From positions 1-64,000 of IMG/VR virus record IMGVR_UViG_3300009425_003618: DNA of 64,000 bases. One strand, written 5' to 3'. Below are positions 37,761-45,677 of the stretch, piece by piece; position 1 is the stretch's first letter; each line of letters starts with the position of its first letter. A program made the translations under genes and the position numbers. Below the pieces are notes generated by a model. It was not told the origin of the DNA. It saw only the letters and a list, made by a program, of their open reading frames with translations, and did not search any database. The DNA comes from a virus.

Positions 37761-38494
37761 ATCTTGTGCAGTGCGTTTGTTATTCCAATGTCGTAATCAA
37801 ACTCGTTAAAGTACTCAGAATCAAAATCAATCCAATCGTCAAAGCCCTCCCTAAATGGGTGGAACTTCTTTAACTGATCTTTATCGAAGTGGCTGTCTTG
37901 GATAATGACCTTTTTTCTGACCCGTGGATAGCACCTTGCCACATGATACATGGCTGAGTCAAGGCCAATAAAAATTTGACTGCTCGCAATCACTTTAGCA
38001 CTTTCCCAAAAGTTCGCCCCCCTAAAATCTATAAATGGTGTCGCTTTATCTGACGAGCCGCCGACTTGCATGATGGTCCATTTCTCGTATTTCTGACGGA
38101 TAGTTTCTATAATTTCGTCAGACAAGCTCCCCCTGCTTTTGCCGGTGCAGTGAACTGTCACCATCGGTGGTTTAAAATCTTGCGGGATATCTTCGTAGAT
38201 ATACAATCGGGGGTGGCGTAGGAACATCTTCATGTCCAAGGCGGCACACCATCTCTCTGATTTTGATAAGAAGGGGTCACTCCAGTCTGGGTTGTGCGGG
38301 AAATCATAGTTCCAAAGGTCTATAATTTTGTCTGCCTGTTTGTCTCGTACAACAAATGGATTATGATCCCAGACAAAACTTTTCGAAACATCCACGAGTT
38401 TCTCACCGTGCGTTCGGTAAAAATTCTCCGGTATACAGGCGAACTGGAGAGCGTCTCCGCTAACGTTGTTTGGGGTTATGATGCCTAAGCTCAT
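37757..38494 (-). CDS. GT9-like glycosyltransferase (short form)
   Basis: This 245-residue protein has the C-terminal half of a GT9/GT-B fold. It shows V-T-V-H-C-T-G-K near residue 130, I-M-Q-V-G-G after it, and I-F-I-G-L-D-S-A-M-Y-H-V-A-R near residue 180, which matches the nucleotide-binding G-x-D-S-x-x-x-H signature. The N-terminal acceptor domain is short and unusual. It most likely transfers a heptose- or hexose-type sugar. It follows the next GT9-like gene by five bases. Confidence 0.65.
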   Translation of the reverse strand: MSLGIITPNNVSGDALQFACIPENFYRTHGEKLVDVSKSFVWDHNPFVVRDKQADKIIDLWNYDFPHNPDWSDPFLSKSERWCAALDMKMFLRHPRLYIYEDIPQDFKPPMVTVHCTGKSRGSLSDEIIETIRQKYEKWTIMQVGGSSDKATPFIDFRGANFWESAKVIASSQIFIGLDSAMYHVARCYPRVRKKVIIQDSHFDKDQLKKFHPFREGFDDWIDFDSEYFNEFDYDIGITNALHKI

Positions 38495-38499
38495 GCGGC

Positions 38500-39441
38500 T
38501 TACCGTTTGGTTTTTTCTTCGTTGACCGTGTATTTTCTTCTCACTAGTTGGGTGTCTATATCTGTAATGTAAGGCAGCAGGGAGTAACCTCCGTCTTTAA
38601 GGATTCTCTCCGCTACTTGAGCCACGTAAACAGCATCAAAATTTAAAGGGAAAGAATGGTGAGGAAAAGGCAGCCACCTTATTTGATGAGAAGGGATTGA
38701 TTGGTGCGGTTTGTCGGAGTGAGACGAGAAAGTCAGCGTCGGCACATTAGCTCCATAGGCCAGACACCGAAAACCAGAGTCGGTGGAAACCATTAATTTT
38801 GATTTAGTTATTATGTCGAAAGCTTTGCTAACGGTTGTGTTAATTAGCTTAACGTTGTCGCTTAAACATTTTTCATAAAAGTGATTTGTTTCAGGGGTCG
38901 AAATGATAACGCAGGGAAGAGTCTTGGATAACTCGCCGACAAGGCGGGTCACGTACCAGTCTTCCAGCCTGTGTCCAACGGAGGTTTCAGAAACGAGGTG
39001 GAGCGTAATGAATTCGTCCGGTAAATTCTCCTCGTATGTTTCTGATATCTTTGGCTTAGGGAAGAAATAAAAATACCTCAACCAATCATAATCATGCTGC
39101 ATCCATTTTAGGGAGTCTATATGAAGATCGTAGAATTTGTCATAGGATTTCATCTCCTTGACGATTTCGTCTGGGACATTTTCTAGAGCACCGTAGTAAT
39201 TGTCTTCACCAAATTGACAGTCTACCCAGAACTCTTTGTGTTTTTTATTTTGTATTACCTTTATATCTTCGTAAAGATAATGGTAAGCACAAAGGATTCC
39301 TTCTTTTTGAAAGGTGTTACCTTCCGTGTCGGAGTAAGCCGTTATTTTGGCCGACGGGTACTTGTCTAGTATCGCTGGAACAAATCTGTTAGCAAGCAAA
39401 TGATCGCCTAGCCCACCTTCTAGTCTGACGCTTATGTTCAT
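38500..39441 (-). CDS. GT9-like glycosyltransferase
   Basis: The 313-residue protein begins I-S-V-R-L-E-G-G-L-G-D-H-L-L-A-N-R, the glycine-rich acceptor-side loop of GT9. It carries I-T-L-H-L-V-S-E near residue 150 and L-M-V-S-T-D-S-G-F-R-C-L-A near residue 215, the donor-site T-D-S-G motif. A heptosyltransferase-like activity is the best guess and matches the HldE-type gene in the same operon. Its start overlaps the stop of the SET gene by one base. Confidence 0.7.
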   Translation of the reverse strand: MNISVRLEGGLGDHLLANRFVPAILDKYPSAKITAYSDTEGNTFQKEGILCAYHYLYEDIKVIQNKKHKEFWVDCQFGEDNYYGALENVPDEIVKEMKSYDKFYDLHIDSLKWMQHDYDWLRYFYFFPKPKISETYEENLPDEFITLHLVSETSVGHRLEDWYVTRLVGELSKTLPCVIISTPETNHFYEKCLSDNVKLINTTVSKAFDIITKSKLMVSTDSGFRCLAYGANVPTLTFSSHSDKPHQSIPSHQIRWLPFPHHSFPLNFDAVYVAQVAERILKDGGYSLLPYITDIDTQLVRRKYTVNEEKTKR

Positions 39442-40556
39442 TAGCCATTATGGTTCACGAATAACACATCTTTTTCTACCTCTTTCTTCGTCTTGATATC
39501 AACGTAGCTAATTTTAAACTTAATCGTATTAAACCTAGTCTGCTTGAACTCCTTCAATTTCATGAAAGTGAACTTCAGGCCGAATCCCGCTGATGGCTCT
39601 GGAAAATCGAAGGAGTGCTTTTCCTCTCCGTCGTCGATAACTGATATTCGTTTGATCTTTATCCTTCCGTGGGAAGCCTGAAGGCTTTCGAGGATTTGTA
39701 CTACCCCAGCCTCCTTATAGCGCATGGTTTTTTCTGCTTCAGTGGCGAACCTAAGATTTCTTAAAAGTATTCCGAGTTGCCCGCTTTCGCCTATGGCTGC
39801 ATACTCCAGACCAAAACCGAACACTTCATCAGTGTTAAAGGTTTCCCCAGTTTCGCAAACCATGTAGCCATAGAAGGTGAAGATTTCATCCTCTGGTTCG
39901 ATGTCTGTTAACGCCCTAAAGAGCATCGTCTTTTCCTTGACCTCCCATGAGGCGTTATTTAATCCGTTTGCTGAATTGTATATGGGACCATAGCCGAGAG
40001 GTAGGCATTGATAACTGTTGCCTGTCCTCTTTTCTGCGGGGGTGTTGGGCGGAAACCACTTAAAGTAATACTTACTTGGGTGCTTAAAACCAAACATTTG
40101 CTTTACTTCTTCGCGGTGTAATTCCTCTTCGGATATAAAGCTTTCGTCCTTTAGAATGTGGTACAACTTGTCGGTTACGCCCTGTATCCGAGGCCATAAA
40201 ATAACAGGCACTTCCTCCAAGATTTCCCCATGCTTTATCGACTCAGTTGCAAAAACACCGAACCCTTCCAGCGGAGATTGTCTTACCTCCATTTTATCGT
40301 AGCAATTAGGCAAGGACGTGGATGCGCCAAGCGGGCGGCTAGGGTCACCGATAAGGGGTTTAGGCTCAAGGGCTCCTATCATGCGGTGGGTTCCGGGTGG
40401 GACCGTGGGGGGGATGTAGGGCTCGTTAGGTTTTTCTTGGGGTAAGATTTTTCCCAGCGGCTCGGACTCCTCCTTTTTCTGTTCTTCAGTTTGCATGGGG
40501 GTGTCCCTTTCCTTTACATTTTTTTGAGTATGTTTTCTTTGCTTCTTCTTTGACAT
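39441..40556 (-). CDS. SET-domain protein (lysine methyltransferase-like)
   Basis: The 371-residue protein starts with about 85 residues of charged, Pro-rich, disordered sequence, followed by a SET domain. V-R-Q-S-P-L-E-G-F-G-V-F-A-T-E-S-I begins near 90, Y-G-P-I-Y-N-S-A-N with N-A-S-W lies near 195, and E-D-E-I-F-T-F-Y-G-Y closes the pseudoknot. SET enzymes transfer methyl from SAM to protein lysines. A C-terminal beta-rich domain of about 110 residues is unassigned. The start is fixed by a strong GAGGAG site six bases upstream, so the 71-base overlap with the FmdB-like gene is real. The target could be a phage or host protein. Confidence 0.85.
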   Translation of the reverse strand: MSKKKQRKHTQKNVKERDTPMQTEEQKKEESEPLGKILPQEKPNEPYIPPTVPPGTHRMIGALEPKPLIGDPSRPLGASTSLPNCYDKMEVRQSPLEGFGVFATESIKHGEILEEVPVILWPRIQGVTDKLYHILKDESFISEEELHREEVKQMFGFKHPSKYYFKWFPPNTPAEKRTGNSYQCLPLGYGPIYNSANGLNNASWEVKEKTMLFRALTDIEPEDEIFTFYGYMVCETGETFNTDEVFGFGLEYAAIGESGQLGILLRNLRFATEAEKTMRYKEAGVVQILESLQASHGRIKIKRISVIDDGEEKHSFDFPEPSAGFGLKFTFMKLKEFKQTRFNTIKFKISYVDIKTKKEVEKDVLFVNHNG

Positions 40557-40833
40557 GATCTACTCCTCTTGTCCTTTTTCTTTTCTCGCTAAGTTGCGCG
40601 GACAAGTCCCACATCTCTCCTAGATTATAGTTTTTATCCTTCGTCTTTCTTACGAAATCTTCACAAGTTGTGTCAGCGTCGATAAGGCTATTGTTTACGG
40701 CCATATTTGGGTTTGACCAAACCCTAACCCACTCGATACCGTCTTCACCCACAAAAGAGTGGGGCTCGTTCATTCGCTGAACAACCTCCATTAGCTCCTC
40801 TGTTTTTGGGTGTCGAAAGACGTAGACGGGCAT
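40486..40833 (-). CDS. FmdB-like small protein lacking zinc ligands
   Basis: The 115-residue protein begins M-P-V-Y-V-F-R-H-P. This resembles the FmdB/zinc-ribbon regulator family start (M-P-x-Y-x-F), and the following E-V-V-Q-R-M-N-E-P-H fits the same family. The Cys-x-x-Cys pairs are absent; the only two cysteines are scattered. The C-terminal half is basic and helical. A regulatory or nucleic-acid-binding role is possible but not demonstrated. Its last 71 bases overlap the start of the SET gene. Confidence 0.6.
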   Translation of the reverse strand: MPVYVFRHPKTEELMEVVQRMNEPHSFVGEDGIEWVRVWSNPNMAVNNSLIDADTTCEDFVRKTKDKNYNLGEMWDLSAQLSEKRKRTRGVDHVKEEAKKTYSKKCKGKGHPHAN

Positions 40834-40835
40834 GG

Positions 40836-41630
40836 TTACGGTGTCGGGTTATTCGCTTCTCGAATGTCTGGGTTACCTTCAGGGAATTGGGTCATCGCTG
40901 ACATCTTTTGCTCTTCCTCTTTATCGCCTTCTGGTGTTCCAGTAACGTACAAGTTAAATAATTCTTCACATTTTGTTTTAGCAAATAATAGAAGAAATGA
41001 TCCCTCGACTTCTTTTGACTCGGCAAAGAACGAGTCTTGAAAACCCGCGCTCTTCATGTGTTCGACTAGTTGGCTTAATTTGTCTTCCTTGATCTTGGTT
41101 TCAAGGCATACAAAGTTGCATTTGTTAACTCTTTCAGAGGACATTAGTATCTCTGCCTCCGCGTACCCGATGCTCATTTTCATTAAGTCTATTTCAGTTT
41201 CGGGAATTGATGTTAGCAACTCATCTAGGGTCACAAAAAAACTCAAATCCGAAGGAGCACCATCCTCATCTGAACGAAGCCCTACGTGAGCAAGGTAAAA
41301 GAAATTGTTTTCGTTTTTTGGGTATTCGAGTTGAGCGAATCTTGTTTCAGTGTAAACCCCCAGCCTTAACAGGGAAGCCTTGTCACTGAAAGCTTCGAGA
41401 TTTTTACTCATTACCCTGTAGCTGTCACCGAAAGGCTCCACCGAGTAAACCTTGTCGGCCCCGCGCATCAAACAAAGAAGGGAGAAGGTTCCTATGTGAG
41501 CACCAATATCCAGAACAGTAACTTTTTCTTTTTCGGGTAACGTTTTTAGCCTGTAGTTGTTGGCGTAAAACACCTTATCTAAGATGTACTGGTCGTCGGT
41601 AAATGTTCTTATTGATATTTCTGGTGTCAT
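40836..41630 (-). CDS. FkbM-family methyltransferase
   Basis: The 264-residue protein has SAM motif V-T-V-L-D-I-G-A-H-I-G-T-F-S near residue 38, then V-Y-S-V-E-P-F-G-D-S-Y, and an I-D-L-M-K-M-S-I-G-Y-A-E strand. This is the FkbM pattern (V-D-x-G-A-x-x-G ... E-P-x-P ... L-K-I-D-x-E-G). FkbM enzymes O-methylate sugars and related hydroxyls. The usual catalytic-region Asp-x-Glu-Gly reads S-I-G-Y-A-E here, a small deviation. It overlaps the GT4 gene by four bases and so belongs to the glycan operon. Confidence 0.82.
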   Translation of the reverse strand: MTPEISIRTFTDDQYILDKVFYANNYRLKTLPEKEKVTVLDIGAHIGTFSLLCLMRGADKVYSVEPFGDSYRVMSKNLEAFSDKASLLRLGVYTETRFAQLEYPKNENNFFYLAHVGLRSDEDGAPSDLSFFVTLDELLTSIPETEIDLMKMSIGYAEAEILMSSERVNKCNFVCLETKIKEDKLSQLVEHMKSAGFQDSFFAESKEVEGSFLLLFAKTKCEELFNLYVTGTPEGDKEEEQKMSAMTQFPEGNPDIREANNPTP

Positions 41631-42724
41631 AGCTTGGATAGGATATTATTTAATAGTTTTTCTTTTGTGAATTCTTCTTGCAGCTTCACGCCCTCCTCGT
41701 TTAGGGGGTTGCTTTCAACTTTCTTAATAGTCTCTTCACAGGCGGAGATGAAATCGTCCTCATCAAAATCAAAGATTTGCCCTTGGTTATGGTTTCCGCC
41801 TTTGTGGAAGAACACGCCGTCCGTGGAGTCTATTTTCCCGCTGGGCTCTACCAGTGTTGCGTTCTTTTCGTTCGCCCACCCCTTGTATCCATGAGCATTC
41901 ATTATTACTCCGTGTTTCCCGATCCCAATGGAGTGGAATTCTGGTAACCCCCACCCCTCTCCACCTGACATACCTATAACAATGTGGGCGGAATTCAGGA
42001 AGTCGTTATATACTTCGTTTTCACCCATGTAATTTAGGAAGTTGATATTGAAATAGTTTTCCCCATCAAGAGCGTTATGAACGAAGCCGTTGTTTTGTTC
42101 GGGGTTTAGGAAGTGATTATAAAGCGCACAGTGCAGGGTATACTTTTTGTTGTTGCCCCATTTTTTAGCCCAAGCCTTCAAGACCTTATCGTGTCTCTTG
42201 CGCTTTTCCATTTTGCCCACCAAGCTGAAGACTATCCTGTCATCATCGAAATATTTTTTATCTGTAGCCTTAAAATTAAAGTCATCAAAAGCTAAGGGGA
42301 TATATTCGCAATCCGCACCAGAGCTTCTAAAAACATCGCAGGTATATTTTGAAGTAAAAAAGGTTTTATTATTTTTAGCTATGTTTAATTCTGTTTTCGT
42401 GGGCGAATCTAATTCGTAAAAGGACAGGAGGGACTGGTCCTTTGAGAAGGACTCCATTGAGCCCATTAAATGCCACAGTTTAAGGATGGGGGTGTCTCTC
42501 GAATGATTCTCTAATGCGTCAGCCGTCCTTTTCTGAAGCCATAACTCGAATAGGTCATCTTTTTGCTGGGTAGAAAGATCAACCTGACCGCCAAGGGGAA
42601 ACAGCTTCAAGTCAGGCAAATCCTCCCCTGACAAGACTTTTTTATGATAAGTCTTGAGCAGGAGAGTTGAGATTTGCCCGAATGAAACGGAGTTTATAGG
42701 TACGTTAAACGCTATGGAACTCAT
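41627..42724 (-). CDS. GT4-like glycosyltransferase
   Basis: The 365-residue protein has a GT-B fold with V-F-S-L-V-G-K-M-E-K-R-K-R near residue 170, where donor phosphate is bound. The C-terminal G-M-S-G-G-E-G-W-G-L-P-E-F lies near residue 255, the family 4 E-x-x-x-x-x-x-E region. It begins M-S-S-I-A-F-N-V-P-I-N-S-V-S-F-G-Q, with the N-terminal loop of the same fold. It is the first gene of the glycan operon, so it may add the first or a branching sugar. The donor is unknown. Confidence 0.8.
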   Translation of the reverse strand: MSSIAFNVPINSVSFGQISTLLLKTYHKKVLSGEDLPDLKLFPLGGQVDLSTQQKDDLFELWLQKRTADALENHSRDTPILKLWHLMGSMESFSKDQSLLSFYELDSPTKTELNIAKNNKTFFTSKYTCDVFRSSGADCEYIPLAFDDFNFKATDKKYFDDDRIVFSLVGKMEKRKRHDKVLKAWAKKWGNNKKYTLHCALYNHFLNPEQNNGFVHNALDGENYFNINFLNYMGENEVYNDFLNSAHIVIGMSGGEGWGLPEFHSIGIGKHGVIMNAHGYKGWANEKNATLVEPSGKIDSTDGVFFHKGGNHNQGQIFDFDEDDFISACEETIKKVESNPLNEEGVKLQEEFTKEKLLNNILSKL

Positions 42725-42744
42725 TTAATAGGTCGTTAGGGGCG

Positions 42745-43032
42745 TTAGATTAACTCTTCTTCCACAACGGTGGTTGCTTCTATCACGGGCTGCTTAACCG
42801 TCTCGTTTTGCGTATTGTTTGAGTTGGTGGGGTCAGTAGACTTGTAGACCCTGTAGTCGGGATGAGTATCCTTTTTCTTATGTTTGTTGGTGAAGATAAC
42901 CACCTTCACTTTGTTGTCATCACCATCAGTGAAGTGACCAGAAAAATATTTCTGGTTCGGACTCTCTTTTACCCACAAAGCACCTATTTCGCGCTTTGCC
43001 CATTCGTTTTGTTCTGAGTTTTGTTCAGTCAT
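42745..43032 (-). CDS. DUF736-like small protein
   Basis: The 95-residue protein reads W-A-K-R-E-I-G-A-L-W-V-K-E-S, then Y-F-S-G-H-F and V-V-I-F-T-N-K-H-K-K. This pattern is found in small DUF736-type proteins of phages and plasmids. No function is known for the family as far as I recall. It has its own consensus promoter inside the end of the sigma gene, giving a leader of about three bases. The C-terminal 30 residues are Thr/Asn/Val/Glu-rich and probably disordered. Confidence 0.7.
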   Translation of the reverse strand: MTEQNSEQNEWAKREIGALWVKESPNQKYFSGHFTDGDDNKVKVVIFTNKHKKKDTHPDYRVYKSTDPTNSNNTQNETVKQPVIEATTVVEEELI

Positions 43033-43041
43033 ATCGTAGGG

Positions 43042-43070
43042 ATAATACTATTGTTCTGGAAACGTGTCAA
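43042..43070 (-). promoter_or_regulatory. Consensus promoter within the 3' end of the sigma-factor gene
   Basis: On the minus strand it reads TTGACA, 17 nt, TATTAT. The predicted start near 43035 lies three bases from the ATG at 43032. It could drive the DUF736-like gene and the whole glycan operon. Confidence 0.8.
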
Positions 43071-43677
43071 TGTTTATTTTTCCTTTAAGTCTATTTTTTA
43101 AGATACCGAGCCCCTTCTTGTGTAGGTTGATCGCGGTTTGTATGCTCATACTGAGGCTTTCTGATATGTTTTTCCAAGTTCCATCTTTTTTTGTATCGTA
43201 AAAATATCTCATGCGAAAGATTTTTTTTATCCTAGAGTCTTTCAGATCATCTAGTGTCGATAGCATTATCTCAAACTCTTCTGACAGGTTATTGGTGTGG
43301 TCGGGGGCAAATTGGCTATCTTCTATGAAATCGTGAAGCTCTTCTGTGTCAGCGTTAAATATATATTTTTTTGAATTTACATAGTTCAAGCACGTAAATT
43401 TAGCATAATTACCTAGCCACGTTGAAAATTTTGTTTTCCTTGATGGATCGAATGACTGAGCACACTTTAATACTATTAAATCTTTTTCAGCGTACACATC
43501 TTCTGGCTGTACGCCTGACTTTATCAGGGCGTATTTGTATTTTTGGCAGATTTTGTAGTATACATTCTCATATCTTCGGCAAAGCTCCAGAAAACTATCT
43601 TCACACCCGTGTATTTTCAGCCTTTTCGTAAGCTGAGAGTCCGTTTTCTTTTCTATTGAGCCACGTAATGAAGGCAT
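43048..43677 (-). CDS. Sigma-70-family transcription factor
   Basis: The 209-residue protein has a region 2-like core. D-L-I-V-L-K-C-A-Q-S-F-D-P-S-R-K-T-K-F-S-T-W-L-G matches region 2.1-2.2, where core polymerase binds and the -10 is read. A region 4-like helix-turn-helix near the end contains W-K-N-I-S-E-S-L-S-M-S-I-Q-T-A-I. This is the size of an ECF or phage sigma factor. It probably redirects host RNA polymerase to a class of phage promoters; the gTGTAAT-type sites in this window are candidates. Its start lies 77 bases inside the dNMP kinase gene. Confidence 0.8.
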   Translation of the reverse strand: MPSLRGSIEKKTDSQLTKRLKIHGCEDSFLELCRRYENVYYKICQKYKYALIKSGVQPEDVYAEKDLIVLKCAQSFDPSRKTKFSTWLGNYAKFTCLNYVNSKKYIFNADTEELHDFIEDSQFAPDHTNNLSEEFEIMLSTLDDLKDSRIKKIFRMRYFYDTKKDGTWKNISESLSMSIQTAINLHKKGLGILKNRLKGKINIDTFPEQ

Positions 43678-44230
43678 CTATATGGGGGTCAAGTTGTCTG
43701 TCTATATCTCCTTTAGCTCTTTCCCACTCAACAGTGTAGTCCGCCTGAGCTTCTATCAAGGGGTCGTTCCTTCGCTCCTCTTCGTTTATTGGCTTTCTGT
43801 AGTGGTTGTAGCTAGTGAAGCCACGGTCAATGTGTTCATACATAGAAATATGAACAAGGAGCCCGCCCAGCTCCTCCTTCAGCCAGTAAACCTCGTCTTT
43901 GGGAAAGTCGTCATATCTTATATCTGTAATTACGACGACTGAACTAGCTAGATTATTTTTTATTTCTTTATTTAATTTATTAATCCAGTGGCGACCCTCA
44001 GAAAGGTTTCTCTTAAATGCTCCGTGGAACACCAGAAGGGGGCGAATCGAATCCTTTTCTTCGCGAGTACAGGTTAGTGGGTTGACACCATATTGATCCT
44101 CTAAAAACGGAGCAACCTCTTCTTTCAGCGCGTCCGCGAGGGAGAACTTTTGACAATTCAATTTTTCGGAAAGCAAACTGAAGAATAAATCTTTTCCTGC
44201 TCCCGCAACACCAGATAAGCCTATGATCAT
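43601..44230 (-). CDS. Deoxynucleoside monophosphate kinase
   Basis: The 209-residue P-loop kinase begins M-I-I-G-L-S-G-V-A-G-A-G-K-D, with the nucleotide-binding loop at 5-14. The lid and base regions include H-W-I-N-K-L-N and V-I-T-D-I-R-Y-D-D-F. This is the layout of phage dNMP kinases such as T4 gene 1. It phosphorylates dNMPs for DNA synthesis and complements NrdAB, ThyX and dCMP deaminase in this window. The 3' end overlaps the sigma gene by 77 bases. It has its own leaderless-type promoter after a 480-bp gap. Confidence 0.83.
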   Translation of the reverse strand: MIIGLSGVAGAGKDLFFSLLSEKLNCQKFSLADALKEEVAPFLEDQYGVNPLTCTREEKDSIRPLLVFHGAFKRNLSEGRHWINKLNKEIKNNLASSVVVITDIRYDDFPKDEVYWLKEELGGLLVHISMYEHIDRGFTSYNHYRKPINEEERRNDPLIEAQADYTVEWERAKGDIDRQLDPHIDAFITWLNRKENGLSAYEKAENTRV

Positions 44231-44234
44231 CTTA

Positions 44235-44240
44235 AGTATA
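44235..44240 (-). promoter_or_regulatory. -10 box (TATACT) of the dNMP kinase gene, leaderless type
   Basis: TATACT on the minus strand ends five bases before the ATG at 44230. The best -35 match, TTAACT, is 19 nt upstream, which is poor. The very short distance agrees with other operon heads in the window. Confidence 0.55.
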
Positions 44241-44305
44241 CTATTACGGTTACGGGATTAGTTAAAGCTAAAAGATGGTGTGGTAATTTTTTCTTTAAGC
44301 ATAAA

Positions 44306-44338
44306 CACAACACCCCCCACCGAAGGGGGGATGCTGTG
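44306..44338. terminator. Long C6/G6 hairpin, probable terminator on the minus strand
   Basis: CACAACACCCCCC pairs with GGGGGGATGCTGTG with two internal mismatches. Read on the minus strand it is followed by TTTATGCTT, a short U stretch. It lies between the structured gap and the dNMP kinase promoter and would separate the two transcription units. Confidence 0.6.
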
Positions 44339-44379
44339 TAGCGTGTGCTGCTTTTTCTTTGAAGCCCTATGTTTTTAAA

Positions 44380-44700
44380 ATGGATGGGTTGTTCCACGAC
44401 ACGCTGCAAATCAGTTTAAAACTGAGCCTAACTACCGTTTTTTTGGCGGGAGAGACCGTACCACAGAAAACTCCGCTTACGTTAGGCCACCTAGCTTTCG
44501 CTAACGATGGGGTAAACCTTGGCACTTAACCAAGTGTCTTTTGATTACATGCAGTTTGTAATCAGCCGTCCCTTGATTCGGCAGTAGGCTAACTGCCACG
44601 CTTACTTTGCTTCAGCTATCTTAGGAAAACTCTTCAGATTTCTCTCCGCGAGCTTAAAGAGGGCCACCCTCTTTTTGGACGGACTAAGGATAACAGCATC
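44380..44700 (-). ncRNA. Candidate structured non-coding RNA in a 480-bp gene-free gap
   Basis: No credible protein is encoded here, but several inverted repeats stand out. Local hairpins are TCAGTTT/AAAACTGA (44411-44425), CTTGG/CCAAG (44519-44535), TGATTACA/TGTAATCA (44552-44574), GGCAGT/ACTGCC (44580-44597) and AAAGAGGG/CCCTCTTT (44656-44674). Long-range pairs are GCCTAAC with GTTAGGC (44426 and 44480) and CCGTCC with GGACGG (44576 and 44676). The strand is uncertain; minus is preferred because flanking genes and the end hairpin at 44306 run that way. It does not match tRNA, tmRNA or group I intron landmarks that I know. Confidence 0.5.
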
Positions 44701-44710
44701 TTGATTGTCG

Positions 44711-45202
44711 TCAACTATTTTTTTCATCGTCGTCCAAGCCAGCCTCTTCCTTGTATTTTTCCTTGTAGAAGTTCAGGATGTGAAGGACGTTAAGTACGTC
44801 TTTTGAGTTAAGGTCGGCGGGGTCGCTCCAATCGCTTTTATCTTCAATGAGTTCGCAGAAACAGTTGATTTCTCTTGATATGTAGCTTGCCATTTGAGCG
44901 GTGACATCAATGCTTTGCGAGTTGGAATCCAAAGGCTTCTTTAGTATGTAAATTACCTTAGTCTCGCTGTCTTTCAACTCCTTGTTCCAAGTCGTCTGTT
45001 GCTGGCGAGTGAGAAGCTCACTTTTGCACCAATCGTCTAACGCACACTGGACCGCCCCCTTGTCTCTCGCTGGAAACTCTGTTATGAGTGTGATCTTTCG
45101 GAAGTCTTCCTCCATAATAAAGGAATCGCTTTCCTTGAAAAATTCCCAGAGTTTACTGTAAGCTTCGAAAACTGTCATATTTATTGTATTGAGAATTGTC
45201 AT
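44711..45202 (-). CDS. Unknown 163-residue acidic protein
   Basis: I recognise no family. The protein is soluble with a helical N-terminal half and a very acidic end (D-D-D-E-K). A second possible start is the Met at residue 9. It stands alone on the minus strand, divergent from the dCMP deaminase gene and upstream of the 480-bp structured gap. No promoter on its own strand was clear. Similar small regulators of unknown role are common beside phage metabolic genes. Confidence 0.55.
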   Translation of the reverse strand: MTILNTINMTVFEAYSKLWEFFKESDSFIMEEDFRKITLITEFPARDKGAVQCALDDWCKSELLTRQQQTTWNKELKDSETKVIYILKKPLDSNSQSIDVTAQMASYISREINCFCELIEDKSDWSDPADLNSKDVLNVLHILNFYKEKYKEEAGLDDDEKNS

Positions 45203-45218
45203 TTTTTCGTAAAGAAAG

Positions 45219-45247
45219 TTGACTTTTGGGCATAAGTTTAATATTGT
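45219..45247 (+). promoter_or_regulatory. Promoter of the dCMP deaminase operon
   Basis: TTGACT, 17 nt, TATTGT. The -10 box ends nine bases before the ATG at 45257, giving a leader of about three nucleotides and no Shine-Dalgarno. Confidence 0.75.
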
Positions 45248-45256
45248 GCTTCCACG

Positions 45257-45676
45257 ATGTCAGAAGAAGAGAGAATAGATTGGTACGAATACTCCATGCT
45301 TCTGGCTTTTGCAGCGGCGAAGAGAAGCGAAGACCCCTATAGGAAGGTGGGTGCTTGTGCCCTTAATAAAGACAAAATGGTAGTTGGCCTTGGCTACAAC
45401 GGGCTGGCTTCAGGCAGGGATGCGCCAGAGGGCTTCTGGAGGGACAGAGACTCTCGTCGGCAATACATGATCCACGCGGAGACGAACTGCCTTTCTTTGT
45501 GTAAGAGGGGTGAGGTCGAGTTGCTGACTGTCACGCTTTTGCCTTGCTCTTATTGCGCCACCATGATAGCAGCTTACGGAGTTAAGGAGGTCCTATATCA
45601 TGAAGAGTACGAAAATGACCAAGCGGCTAAAGATATTTTTAGTTTCTACAATATAGATATGCTAAAGTTTGATTGA
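45257..45676 (+). CDS. dCMP/CMP deaminase
   Basis: The 139-residue zinc deaminase shows H73-A-E75 and P-C97-S-Y-C100, the zinc ligands and catalytic Glu of the cytidine/deoxycytidylate deaminase family, with the V-G-A-C-A strand at 31. It deaminates dCMP to dUMP, the substrate of the ThyX encoded at the right end of the window. It opens a plus-strand operon that continues through the carrier protein and ribonucleotide reductase. The size matches phage dCMP deaminases. Confidence 0.9.
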   Translation: MSEEERIDWYEYSMLLAFAAAKRSEDPYRKVGACALNKDKMVVGLGYNGLASGRDAPEGFWRDRDSRRQYMIHAETNCLSLCKRGEVELLTVTLLPCSYCATMIAAYGVKEVLYHEEYENDQAAKDIFSFYNIDMLKFD

Positions 45677-45677
45677 T

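Noticed and set aside
44380-44700. tmRNA, RNase P RNA or group I intron in the structured gap
   Set aside because: No tRNA-like end with CCA, no tag reading frame and no intron core motifs were found, and no host gene is split there.
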